Assembly: GCA_002441005.1 (NCBI GenBank)
Contig: DJWO01000009.1
Coordinates: 434,001 to 498,000, forward strand
DNA from: Candidatus Aminicenantes bacterium UBA6228
GTDB taxonomy: Bacteria > Acidobacteriota > Aminicenantia > Aminicenantales > Saccharicenantaceae
DNA: 64,000 nt
Direction: 5' to 3'
A program made the translations under genes and the position numbers. A model generated the notes under the pieces. That model saw only the letters and a list, made by a program, of their open reading frames with translations, searched no databases and had not been told where the DNA came from. Below are positions 42,026 through 50,222 of this stretch, in pieces (position 1 is the stretch's first letter; each line of letters opens with the position of its first letter).

Positions 42026-43051
42026 ATGAAAAAAATCACTTCAAAAAAAATAATCCCCGAAGCCAGGTTTTTAGTCATTCTTCTTATTCTTCTGAACCTT
42101 AGTTTCAGCCTGCCGGCTTCCCTTCAGCCTTTCTCCCTGGCCCCGGCTGGCCAGGCTATCTCCAGCCAGGAGAAACCACTTTCCGGCCAGCTCAGCATCT
42201 CTGGAGCCTGGGCTCTTTATCCTTTAGCTGTCCGCTGGGTAGAGGAATTTCAGAAAGCCAATCCGGCAGTTAAAATTGATCTTCAGGCAGGCGGGGCGGG
42301 CAAGGGAATGGCTGATGTCCTCTCCGGCCTGGTTGACATCGGCATGGTGTCCAGAGAAATCTATCAAGAGGAAATAGCTCGCGGAGCTCTTCCTCTGGCA
42401 GTCGCCCGGGACGCCGTTGTGGCCACTTTAAATGATAAAAATCCGGTTTTGAAGCTTATTCAGGACAGAGGGTTGACCAGGGAAATTTTCCAGGCTATCT
42501 GGATAGAAGGGCGGATCAAATACTGGGAGGAGATTTTTGGTCAGCCAGGGAAGACCCCAATTCACCTTTATACTCGCTCAGACGCCTGTGGTGCAGCCGA
42601 AACCTGGGCTGCCTTTCTGGGCGGCCATCAGGAAGACCTCTTGGGAATCGCCATTTATGGGGATCCAGGGCTGGCTGAAGCTGTCCGGCAGGATCCGGCT
42701 GGATTAGGTTTTAATAATGTAAATTTTGCCTATCATCCAGAAACCGGCCGGCCTCATCCTGGCCTGACAATCAGCCCGCTGGATATTGACGGGAATGGCC
42801 GGCAGGATCCGGCCGAGAATTTCTATAGCCGGCGTGATGATCTGACCCTGGCTATTTCCAGAAACCTTTATCCCTCGCCTCCTGCCCGGGAGCTATATCT
42901 GGTGGTAAAAAAGCCGGTCAGGCATCACCTGATCAGGGCTTTTCTCTGGTGGGTTCTTGACCAGGGACAGCAATACACTGGAGAAGCAGGCTATGTAGCT
43001 TTAGCTCAGAACCTAATTCAGGCAGAAAAGCAGAAACTTACTGAAAATTGA
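42026..43051 (+). CDS. PstS-like substrate-binding protein, divergent subfamily
   Basis: A 341-residue periplasmic binding protein with a signal peptide (about 1-45). The PBP-like fold is clear (SISGAWALYPL, GGAGKGMADVLSG, GMVSRE). The anion loop that reads SNSGT in the first PstS here reads RSDACGAAETW (184-194). Residues 253-264 form DIDGNGRQDPAE, an EF-hand-like calcium loop with D, D, N, D and E at the usual positions. A PSPPARELYLVVKKP segment follows. Database entries with these features are usually labelled phosphate-binding; the ligand here is not proven. It is followed by matching permease and ATPase genes. Confidence 0.78.
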   Translation: MKKITSKKIIPEARFLVILLILLNLSFSLPASLQPFSLAPAGQAISSQEKPLSGQLSISGAWALYPLAVRWVEEFQKANPAVKIDLQAGGAGKGMADVLSGLVDIGMVSREIYQEEIARGALPLAVARDAVVATLNDKNPVLKLIQDRGLTREIFQAIWIEGRIKYWEEIFGQPGKTPIHLYTRSDACGAAETWAAFLGGHQEDLLGIAIYGDPGLAEAVRQDPAGLGFNNVNFAYHPETGRPHPGLTISPLDIDGNGRQDPAENFYSRRDDLTLAISRNLYPSPPARELYLVVKKPVRHHLIRAFLWWVLDQGQQYTGEAGYVALAQNLIQAEKQKLTEN

Positions 43052-43074
43052 ACGATGGAGGCCTGGAAATATAA

Positions 43075-43953
43075 ATGAAGAAAGAAAAAGGCAGGCAACT
43101 GGCCGCTGGTCTTTTTTCCCTTTTTCCTGTTTTTCTGACTATCGCTATCTTTTTACTGCTGTTAGCCAAGGCTTTTCCCCTGCTGTCATTAAAATCTTTG
43201 CCAGATTTAATATTCTCCTCTGTCTGGCAACCACAAAAGGGTCAGTTTGGCCTCTGGCCATTCATCCTCGGCACCATCTGGGTAACGGCGACTGCCTTTA
43301 TTCTGGCTGCTCCTTTATCAATTCTGACGGCTATATATATTTCTGATTATGCCTCTGGTCGCTTGAAAAAATGGCTGGCCCCGGTCCTGGATTTACTGGC
43401 CGGTTTGCCTTCGGTCATCTACGGCATGTGGGGCATATTATTGATTGTTCCCCTGGTGGGAAAATACCTGGCCCCTCTTTTCGGGACTTACAGTTCGGGT
43501 TATAGCATTCTGACCGCCGGCCTTGTCCTGGCAGTTATGATTTTGCCAACTATAGTCAACGTTTCGGTGGAAGTCTTAAGTGCCGTGCCGGCTGACCTCA
43601 AGGAAGCCGCTCTGGCTCTGGGAGCTACCCGCCTGGAAGTGGTCCGTTACGTAGTCTTAAAAAAATCTCTGCCTGGAGTGGCCGCGGCTTGTGTCCTCGG
43701 CCTGTCGCGGGCTTTCGGTGAAACCATCGCCGTCATGATGGTAGTCGGAAATGTGCCCCTGGCTCCGACCTCACTTTTTTCCCCGGCCTATCCGCTGCCG
43801 GCTTTGCTGGCTAACAACTATGGTGAGATGTTATCTATTCCTGGCTATGAATCAGCTTTGAACCTGGCGGCCATTATTCTCCTGTTGATTGTTATCATTT
43901 TCAGCCTGGCCGCCCGGATATATTTGACCAGATTGGAACGGAGGGCAGGCTGA
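43075..43953 (+). CDS. PstC-like ABC permease, second system
   Basis: A 292-residue permease with six helices. The EAA loop is EAALALGATRLEVVRYVVLK and the following segment is GLSRAFGETIAVMMVVGN, both close to standard PstC. It overlaps the PstA-like gene by one base (TGATG). The periplasmic loop between helices differs from the first PstC and may contact the divergent binding protein. Confidence 0.88.
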   Translation: MKKEKGRQLAAGLFSLFPVFLTIAIFLLLLAKAFPLLSLKSLPDLIFSSVWQPQKGQFGLWPFILGTIWVTATAFILAAPLSILTAIYISDYASGRLKKWLAPVLDLLAGLPSVIYGMWGILLIVPLVGKYLAPLFGTYSSGYSILTAGLVLAVMILPTIVNVSVEVLSAVPADLKEAALALGATRLEVVRYVVLKKSLPGVAAACVLGLSRAFGETIAVMMVVGNVPLAPTSLFSPAYPLPALLANNYGEMLSIPGYESALNLAAIILLLIVIIFSLAARIYLTRLERRAG

Positions 43954-44837
43954 TGGCCAGCCAGCCAGCCGGAGATAACAGCCGCCTGAAGAGAAGGCGG
44001 TGGTCCGAGTCAGTCTTCAAAGTTATCCTCCTGGCCTCAGTAATTCTGGTATCCTTGATTCTCTCCATCATTCTGGTTTCGATTCTATGGAAAAGCCTGC
44101 CAGCTTTAAAATTATCCATGATTCTGAAGACGCCCGGTACCGGTTATTATCTGGGCAAGAGCGGTGGCATTCTCAATGCGATCGTTGGCTCGATCGAAAT
44201 TGCTTTTGGAGCCACCTTTCTGGCCCTGGTTATCGCCCTGCCGCTGGTGATTTATCTCAATACTTATCTCAAGAGGCGGTCCTTTCTGGCTGAAGTTATC
44301 AGGCTGTCACTTGATGTCCTGTGGGGAATTCCGTCAATAGTTTATGGAGTCTTTGGCTTTTTATTAATGCTGATGTTCCACCTGCGGGCTTCCTTGCTGG
44401 CCGGAATGATAACCATTGCCCTGGTTGAACTGCCCATTCTCAGCCGGGCGATGGACGAAACCATCAGGCTGGTTCCAGCCGAACTTAAAGAAGCCAGCTA
44501 CTCGCTCGGGGCTACCCGCTGGACAACAGCCACCCGGATTGTTCTCCGGCAGGCCTTGCCCGGTTTAATTACCTCTGTTTTAATCGCGCTCGGGCGCGGG
44601 CTGGGGGATGGAGCTTCAGTCTTGTTCACGGCTGGTTATACCGACCGGTTAACCACCTCGCTTCTTCAGCCGGTCGCCACCTTGCCGCTGGCCATCTTTT
44701 TCCAGCTCTCCTCCCCTTTTCCTGAAGTCCAGCAGCGAGCCTTCGCTTCGGCCGCCATTCTGACCCTGCTCATTCTGGCCATCAGCCTGTTGACCAGGTT
44801 TTTTGGCCGGAAATTAAGCCGGCATAAAATAAGATGA
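43953..44837 (+). CDS. PstA-like ABC permease, second system
   Basis: A 294-residue permease with six helices and EAA loop EASYSLGATRWTTATRIVLR. The next conserved segment, normally GRAxGETAP, reads GRGLGDGASVLFTAG, so the Gly-Glu-Thr of phosphate permeases is Gly-Asp-Gly. GGAGGG stands seven bases before the ATG. The change lies on a helix lining the channel in related transporters, which makes it a candidate for altered specificity. Confidence 0.85.
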   Translation: MASQPAGDNSRLKRRRWSESVFKVILLASVILVSLILSIILVSILWKSLPALKLSMILKTPGTGYYLGKSGGILNAIVGSIEIAFGATFLALVIALPLVIYLNTYLKRRSFLAEVIRLSLDVLWGIPSIVYGVFGFLLMLMFHLRASLLAGMITIALVELPILSRAMDETIRLVPAELKEASYSLGATRWTTATRIVLRQALPGLITSVLIALGRGLGDGASVLFTAGYTDRLTTSLLQPVATLPLAIFFQLSSPFPEVQQRAFASAAILTLLILAISLLTRFFGRKLSRHKIR

Positions 44838-44865
44838 ACCCATTAAATGAAATCAGGAGAAGACC

Positions 44866-45627
44866 ATGGTCGATCACGGGCGGTTAAGTCTCAAAGAGGT
44901 CAGTGTCTATTATGGCCATCAACAGGTATTAAAAAACATCAGCCTGACTATTCCTGACAACAGCCTGACGGTGGTCATCGGGCCTTCCGGTTGTGGCAAA
45001 ACGACTCTGCTCAAAGTCCTTAACCGGTTGCTGGATGAAGTTGAGGAGGCTAAAGTGGAAGGTCAGATTTTACTTGACAATCAGGATATCTACCGGCGGG
45101 AAGTAGATGTGACTCAGATCAGAAAAAAGATGGGCTTGCTTTCTCAGAAGCCTCAAGTTCTGCCCATGTCCATTTATGACAATATAGCTTTCGGTTTAAA
45201 GCTCCACCGGACTTTTAAAAAATCCGAGCTCAACCAGCTGGTAGAAAAATACTTGCGCTTAGCCGGGCTCTGGGAAGAAGTTAAGGATAGATTAAATGAG
45301 CCGGCCGGCCGGCTATCCATTGGCCAGCAGCAGCGGCTGTGCCTGGCCCGCGGCCTGGCAGTCGAGCCTGAAATCATCCTGGGTGATGAGCCGACCTCAG
45401 CTCTTGACCCCCAATCGAGCCGCAATGTAGAAACCCAGCTCCAAAACCTGAAAAAAAACTATACGATTCTGGTCGTTACCCATATCCTGCGCCAGGCCAA
45501 ACGTTTGGCCGATTACGTTGCTTTCCTTTATCTGGGCGAGCTAATAGAATTCGGCCCGGCTTCTGAAGTCCTGACTGCTCCTCAGGACCCTAGAACCCGG
45601 GCCTACATTACGGGCGAAATCAGCTAA
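44866..45627 (+). CDS. PstB-like ABC ATPase, second system
   Basis: A 253-residue ABC ATPase. Walker A GPSGCGKT (39-46), Walker B ILGDEP with D174/E175 and the switch VTHILRQA are intact. The ABC signature reads LSIGQ (150-154), where LSGGQ is usual. The Q-loop is LLSQKPQVLP, while the PstB standard is FQKPNPFPKS. It clearly belongs to the PstB branch (REVDVTQIRKKMG) but is divergent. AGGAG precedes the ATG by six bases. It ends the rrf2 operon, five bases before the convergent glutamate dehydrogenase. Confidence 0.88.
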   Translation: MVDHGRLSLKEVSVYYGHQQVLKNISLTIPDNSLTVVIGPSGCGKTTLLKVLNRLLDEVEEAKVEGQILLDNQDIYRREVDVTQIRKKMGLLSQKPQVLPMSIYDNIAFGLKLHRTFKKSELNQLVEKYLRLAGLWEEVKDRLNEPAGRLSIGQQQRLCLARGLAVEPEIILGDEPTSALDPQSSRNVETQLQNLKKNYTILVVTHILRQAKRLADYVAFLYLGELIEFGPASEVLTAPQDPRTRAYITGEIS

Positions 45628-45632
45628 TTAAC

Positions 45633-48515
45633 TCAGCTTTTTTTAAAATCTTCAAGGAAACGGTAAAAATCTACTTCGTTAGCTTTCAGACCATGCTGAT
45701 AGACATAGCGGCCTGCCAGGCGTGAAGCGAAAAAGGCCCGGAGATAATTCTCCGGCAATTTGGCTAGCAGGCGGTTGACCCCGACCAGATCCAGCAAAGA
45801 TTTTGGAACACCAGCTTCGATCACCTTCTTCAGCAGAGCCCTGTCTTTGAACAGGTCTGATTCCCGGATTGAATCTTTGATCTCATTTATTTTCTCGCTG
45901 ATCAAATCAGTCAGAATGGCCCTGGGAAGGCCCTGGCGGGCATTCTCTTGCCAGATGATTTCAAATTCCAGCCGGGCATTTTCCCTGATGGCCTCCAGGA
46001 TTTCTTTGATGTACTGCAACCTGAATTCCGATTCAGCCCCGTCTTTAACGCACATCAGCTCATCCCATTCTTTGTCAGTCATCACCAGGCTGGCCAGGAC
46101 TTCCAGGGAAGAAGAGGTAACGCCCCCTTTGTTAGCGGAAGCATCTTTATAAAGAATGACACCTTTTTCTTCCAGCCTGAGCCTGGCTTCCTGGGTCAGA
46201 AAGAGATTGGCCCCTTCAATAACGGCTTTGAAGCGCGGTTGGCCGTCCTCATCGATCCAGGCTTTCCAGTTATTAATGTTCACTGAAGACGGCCGGCCGC
46301 CACAGGGCACAAAGATATCAGCTCTGAATTTAGGGTGCAGATGGAAATTATTGCGGAAGTCGAGTCCGTTTTCCACCTTCTCCCCGTCAGGCAGGGTAAT
46401 GTCCCTGTCCTTGATATTGACCATAAATCCCTTAGGAGACAGCAGGCTAAGGTTGAAGTTTTCCACCATCTTTCTGGCTTTGGCCAGTCTGGTTAGTTCT
46501 TTCCGGTTTATTCCCTGGGGATCATAGAGAACTCCTGAGCCATCTACCAGAGCCAGTATTTTATCTTTCGAAATCAGAATTTCATTAGAGCCCAGGTCGC
46601 CATCGGGACCGCCGGTCATAACCTTGGTAACATTCTCTTCTTTTAAGCCAAGTTTCTTTAAAGTCCCCAGGACATATTCATGAACAGAATTAGTCGTCAT
46701 GCCATAGCGGTCATGAGGGATGCCGCCCATAGTCAAAGCCTTACCTGTCGTAAAGGCTTTCCAGAACTTATAACCACGAGCCCTGGCCTGCTCCGCCGCG
46801 GTTTCCATTAACTCGGCCGTCCATTCATCCGGGCCAAGGAAAAGGATAACTTCCTGACCATAATAATCAACAATACTGTCGCCGGGCAGCATCAGATCCA
46901 GCAAGCCTTCGATATATTTTTTGAAGGCTACAGTCATCTGGTCATTGTAGCCCCAGCTAAGCAAAACAGCACCTTTAGAGCCGCCTTCTGGCAGATCTTT
47001 GTTCTTTTTCTGCTGGGTAAAAGCCAGGTTGTAATTTTCATCAAAGATTGACTCGGAGTTGCGCATATAGGTCGGATAATTTATGGAACGGACAATACGG
47101 ATGCCTCCACGGGCAATGTCGCGAAAACGGATATGAAAGCCGCGGAACTCGCGACCGACAACCTGGAAAATTCCAAAAGGCTGGGCTGGATAGTCTACTT
47201 TGTTGATAAAATCCGGCTTATACATATAAGAAATAGAGACCTTCTCTTGTTGATAAAAGTTAGTCCTCAGAATGGCGTTAATAAAGTTAATGACCGCCAC
47301 TAAGACCAGGCGGTCGGAGCCGACGGTGACCTGGTGGCTGATTTCTTTGCTCAGAGCCTTCAGGTCGTCCTCAATCTCCCGCCGGTGGTTAAGGGAATTA
47401 AACTTTTTCTCGAAAGCTGCGTATAGCTTTTTTACCAGTTGGTAATTGCCGCTTAAGACTTCCCAGACTCTTTCTTCACTAAATGTTTCTTTGGCCAGCC
47501 GGACTTTCATTTCCCGCACCAGGCCCAGAAGTTCTGGCGAGTCCTTTAAAGCTTTGGAGATTTTGACATATTCGTCATTAAAACTGCTCAGGAATTGATA
47601 GCAAAAACTCCAGGCCGAAACACCAAAGACCATTTCCTGAGCAGTCAGTTTGCCTTCTCTAAAAAGCCCGGAGAGGGGGCTTTCCGGTATGACATAAATC
47701 AGGCTGATATCAGAAATCAGATCCCGTAATTTCTGTTCATCAGTAACATCATCAACATAAAAAGTGAAAATTGTTTTGCCATTAGCCAGTGGTTCTAAAT
47801 ATTTGCGTTTGGAAACCAGTCCGTGAGAATTAATGACGTCAGAAACATTGATAAAAAACCTGGGGATGGAATTGCTGTTGCAGATAATGGTAATCCGCAG
47901 GGTTTTTTTCTGGTCAAGGTGGGTAGCTTCAATATAAGGACTTTCTTTCTCTCTGGTTTTTTTAATTAAAGCCTGATAGTGGTCAAAGGTTTCTCTGGAA
48001 ATCGAAGACAGAAAACCCTGGTCAGCCACCTTTTTTAAATCAGTTTCTTGCGGCTTAATTTCCCGGCTGGCAAAATCAGGCCGGCTGACCAGATACCAGC
48101 GCAGATATTCGGCACCATGCAACTTTTCGGCTGAACGGTAAGATTGGATCCGGAAACCAGGATAGTTTTTCTCGATCCGCTCTTCAATTTCAATTGCCCG
48201 GTAATGATTGTCTTCAACCAGATAAAGGGCTTCCTCGGCTGATTCACTGGCCAGATCTATTCTGACTGCTTTTTCCCCTCTGACCATGGCCAGGATCTCT
48301 CCAGCCCGCAGAGCTTCAATATGACGGGCAATTGTTTCGAGCGGAACAGTCTGGAAATATTGCTCGCTTAAACCCAGACGGGTACAGAAGGTTTCAATTT
48401 CTTGCCGGACTGATTCAGCTGGAAAATAATTGTCCTTTAAAATGATAGCTTCGATTTTTTGCAGCTGACTGTCGGACAGGCAAGATTTGGCTGCCATCTC
48501 TTTCCAAGACTTCAT
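45633..48515 (-). CDS. gdh: NAD-specific glutamate dehydrogenase, large (about 110 kDa) class
   Basis: A 960-residue enzyme that oxidatively deaminates glutamate to 2-oxoglutarate and ammonia. An N-terminal regulatory half (about 1-430, with ACT-like segments) precedes the catalytic core. The core has FRGFHIRFRDIARGGIRI, LPEGGSKGAV (the catalytic lysine region) and the NAD-domain TGGPDGDLGSNE, then DASANKGGVTSSS. It is longer than the common 450-residue hexameric form and shorter than the 180 kDa class. A strong promoter and a 130-base leader precede it. It stands alone, convergent with the second pst operon. Confidence 0.92.
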   Translation of the reverse strand: MKSWKEMAAKSCLSDSQLQKIEAIILKDNYFPAESVRQEIETFCTRLGLSEQYFQTVPLETIARHIEALRAGEILAMVRGEKAVRIDLASESAEEALYLVEDNHYRAIEIEERIEKNYPGFRIQSYRSAEKLHGAEYLRWYLVSRPDFASREIKPQETDLKKVADQGFLSSISRETFDHYQALIKKTREKESPYIEATHLDQKKTLRITIICNSNSIPRFFINVSDVINSHGLVSKRKYLEPLANGKTIFTFYVDDVTDEQKLRDLISDISLIYVIPESPLSGLFREGKLTAQEMVFGVSAWSFCYQFLSSFNDEYVKISKALKDSPELLGLVREMKVRLAKETFSEERVWEVLSGNYQLVKKLYAAFEKKFNSLNHRREIEDDLKALSKEISHQVTVGSDRLVLVAVINFINAILRTNFYQQEKVSISYMYKPDFINKVDYPAQPFGIFQVVGREFRGFHIRFRDIARGGIRIVRSINYPTYMRNSESIFDENYNLAFTQQKKNKDLPEGGSKGAVLLSWGYNDQMTVAFKKYIEGLLDLMLPGDSIVDYYGQEVILFLGPDEWTAELMETAAEQARARGYKFWKAFTTGKALTMGGIPHDRYGMTTNSVHEYVLGTLKKLGLKEENVTKVMTGGPDGDLGSNEILISKDKILALVDGSGVLYDPQGINRKELTRLAKARKMVENFNLSLLSPKGFMVNIKDRDITLPDGEKVENGLDFRNNFHLHPKFRADIFVPCGGRPSSVNINNWKAWIDEDGQPRFKAVIEGANLFLTQEARLRLEEKGVILYKDASANKGGVTSSSLEVLASLVMTDKEWDELMCVKDGAESEFRLQYIKEILEAIRENARLEFEIIWQENARQGLPRAILTDLISEKINEIKDSIRESDLFKDRALLKKVIEAGVPKSLLDLVGVNRLLAKLPENYLRAFFASRLAGRYVYQHGLKANEVDFYRFLEDFKKS

Positions 48516-48645
48516 TTAGATACTCCTTTCCAAGAATTTTTCTTAATTCAGAAGAGACTTCGCTTGTTTTGTCTCAGATTTGTTGAATTTATTTTTTAGC
48601 TTCCAATTATTAGGATCTAAAATCTGCTCCCCTGAATTAAAGACA

Positions 48646-48674
48646 ATTATAACAAAATGAGATAAGTAAAGCAA
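48646..48674 (-). promoter_or_regulatory. Promoter of glutamate dehydrogenase
   Basis: On the minus strand TTGCTT (48669-48674), a 17-base spacer and a perfect TATAAT (48646-48651) lie about 130 bases before the ATG, leaving a long AT-rich leader. Confidence 0.65.
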
Positions 48675-48690
48675 AAAATCGGGGCCGGGT

Positions 48691-49167
48691 TCAGCCGCTC
48701 AACAGAACGGTAGCCCAGGCCTCAATCGCCTGACCTGAACCGATGTCGCCCAGCCCTTCCGCTGTTTTAGCCTTGATCCCGAGACTGGACGAGCTCAGCT
48801 CCAGCAGTGGACACAACCTGTCCTTCATCTGAGAAATAAAAGTAGCTAACTTTGGTCTTTCCAGGATTACTATTGAATCGGCATTGACCACCGTCAGGCC
48901 GCAAGCTCTGATCTGTTTCATAACTGTTTGCAACAATTTCAGGCTGGAAATATCTTGGTAGGAGGGGTCACTATCCGGGAACATTTGCCCAATATCACCC
49001 AGACCGGCTGCCCCTAACAGGGCATCAATCAGGGCATGAATCAGCACATCCCCATCAGAATGAGCCAGGCAGCCTGTGGGGGAAGGAATAATGACTCCCC
49101 CGATGATCAAAGGCCGGCCAGGCACCAGCCGGTGCGAATCAAAGCCCAGCCCAACTTTAAAAGACAT
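48691..49167 (-). CDS. ispF: 2-C-methyl-D-erythritol 2,4-cyclodiphosphate synthase
   Basis: A 158-residue enzyme of the MEP isoprenoid pathway. The metal ligands DxH (GFDSHRL near 8-14) and H in LAHSDGDVLIHA are intact, as are IGQMFPDSD, the KAKTAEGLGDIG motif near residue 132 and the C-terminal AIEAWATVLL. It follows a YacL-like gene; in many bacteria ispD sits between the two, but it is absent here. ispE of the same pathway lies at 59435 in the same strand run. Confidence 0.96.
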   Translation of the reverse strand: MSFKVGLGFDSHRLVPGRPLIIGGVIIPSPTGCLAHSDGDVLIHALIDALLGAAGLGDIGQMFPDSDPSYQDISSLKLLQTVMKQIRACGLTVVNADSIVILERPKLATFISQMKDRLCPLLELSSSSLGIKAKTAEGLGDIGSGQAIEAWATVLLSG

Positions 49168-49179
49168 CAGTTTCCCTGG

Positions 49180-50169
49180 TTAATGAGCTTCCCCATTATA
49201 GCGTCCAAAGATCATCTTGCCGACTGTCGTCTGAAGAACTGAGGTAACTGTAATATCAACTGTCTGTCCCATCATTCTTCTGGCATTATCCACGACCACC
49301 ATGGTGCCATCATCCAGATAAGCCACGCCCTGATCTTTTTCTTTCCCTTCTTTCAGGATAAAGACCCGCATGGTTTCTCCCGGCAGGACAACCGGCCGGA
49401 GAGCATTGGCCAGCTCATTAATGTTTAAGACTTCAATGCCCTGCAGCTTGGCTATTTTGTTGAGATTAAAGTCGTTAGTAATAATCTTAGCTTTAAGGCC
49501 TTTGGCGCATTCGATCAGCTTGGAATCGACTTCTTTTATCTCCGGGAAGTCAATTTCAGAAATCATCACCTTGACTTTGGGCGATTTTTGCAACCTGTCA
49601 AGAACCTCCAGCCCCCGCCGCCCGCGCTGCCGTTTAAGAGAATCAGCCGAGTCTGCCACCAGCTGTAATTCTTTGAGCACAAATTGCGGCACGACCAGTT
49701 CTCCGTCAATGAACCCTGTCTCACAGATCTCAGCGATCCGGCCGTCAATGATGACTGAAGTATCGAGCAGTTTATAAATATGCTGTTCGCTCTCGCTCCG
49801 GAAGAAACTAACCAGAAAAGCCGGCTCCAGCCACTCCGGCTTTTTTATACCGAGTAAAAAGCCGAGGTAGGGAAAAGCGAGAAGAAAAAAAAGGCGAATA
49901 AAAGCAGCCGTGCCTGCTGTTTTAAACACGGACTGATAGATGGAGCCAACCAGCCAGCCGGTCAGGACTCCCAGCAAAATTCCGACTGTTCCTGTCCATA
50001 ACAGCCGGAATTGAAGCCGCCTGAGTCTGGCTTCAGTCCAGATAATTAAAAATCCCAGAACCAGACCGGCTGCTGCCCCCGCCGGCTTAGACAGGTTAAA
50101 TGGTGGATAAAAATAACCGGCAGCAGCGATAAGAGCTAGAATGATTGCTCTGATGAAGATTATGCCCAT
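49180..50169 (-). CDS. YacL-like PIN/TRAM-domain membrane protein
   Basis: A 329-residue protein with four N-terminal membrane helices (about 1-115), a PIN nuclease fold (about 140-255) and a C-terminal TRAM-like domain (about 260-325). The PIN acidic residues are visible in LDTSVIIDGR and in the later IITNDFNLNK. Bacillus YacL shares this layout and the radA-yacL-ispDF neighbourhood. The nuclease activity of this group is expected but not well described. The ATG at 50169 has an SD-like GAAGG. Confidence 0.87.
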   Translation of the reverse strand: MGIIFIRAIILALIAAAGYFYPPFNLSKPAGAAAGLVLGFLIIWTEARLRRLQFRLLWTGTVGILLGVLTGWLVGSIYQSVFKTAGTAAFIRLFFLLAFPYLGFLLGIKKPEWLEPAFLVSFFRSESEQHIYKLLDTSVIIDGRIAEICETGFIDGELVVPQFVLKELQLVADSADSLKRQRGRRGLEVLDRLQKSPKVKVMISEIDFPEIKEVDSKLIECAKGLKAKIITNDFNLNKIAKLQGIEVLNINELANALRPVVLPGETMRVFILKEGKEKDQGVAYLDDGTMVVVDNARRMMGQTVDITVTSVLQTTVGKMIFGRYNGEAH

Positions 50170-50222
50170 TTTGCTCCTTCCTGCTTAGACATCGCTCTCA
50201 TTTTACAAAATCGGAAAGCAGA

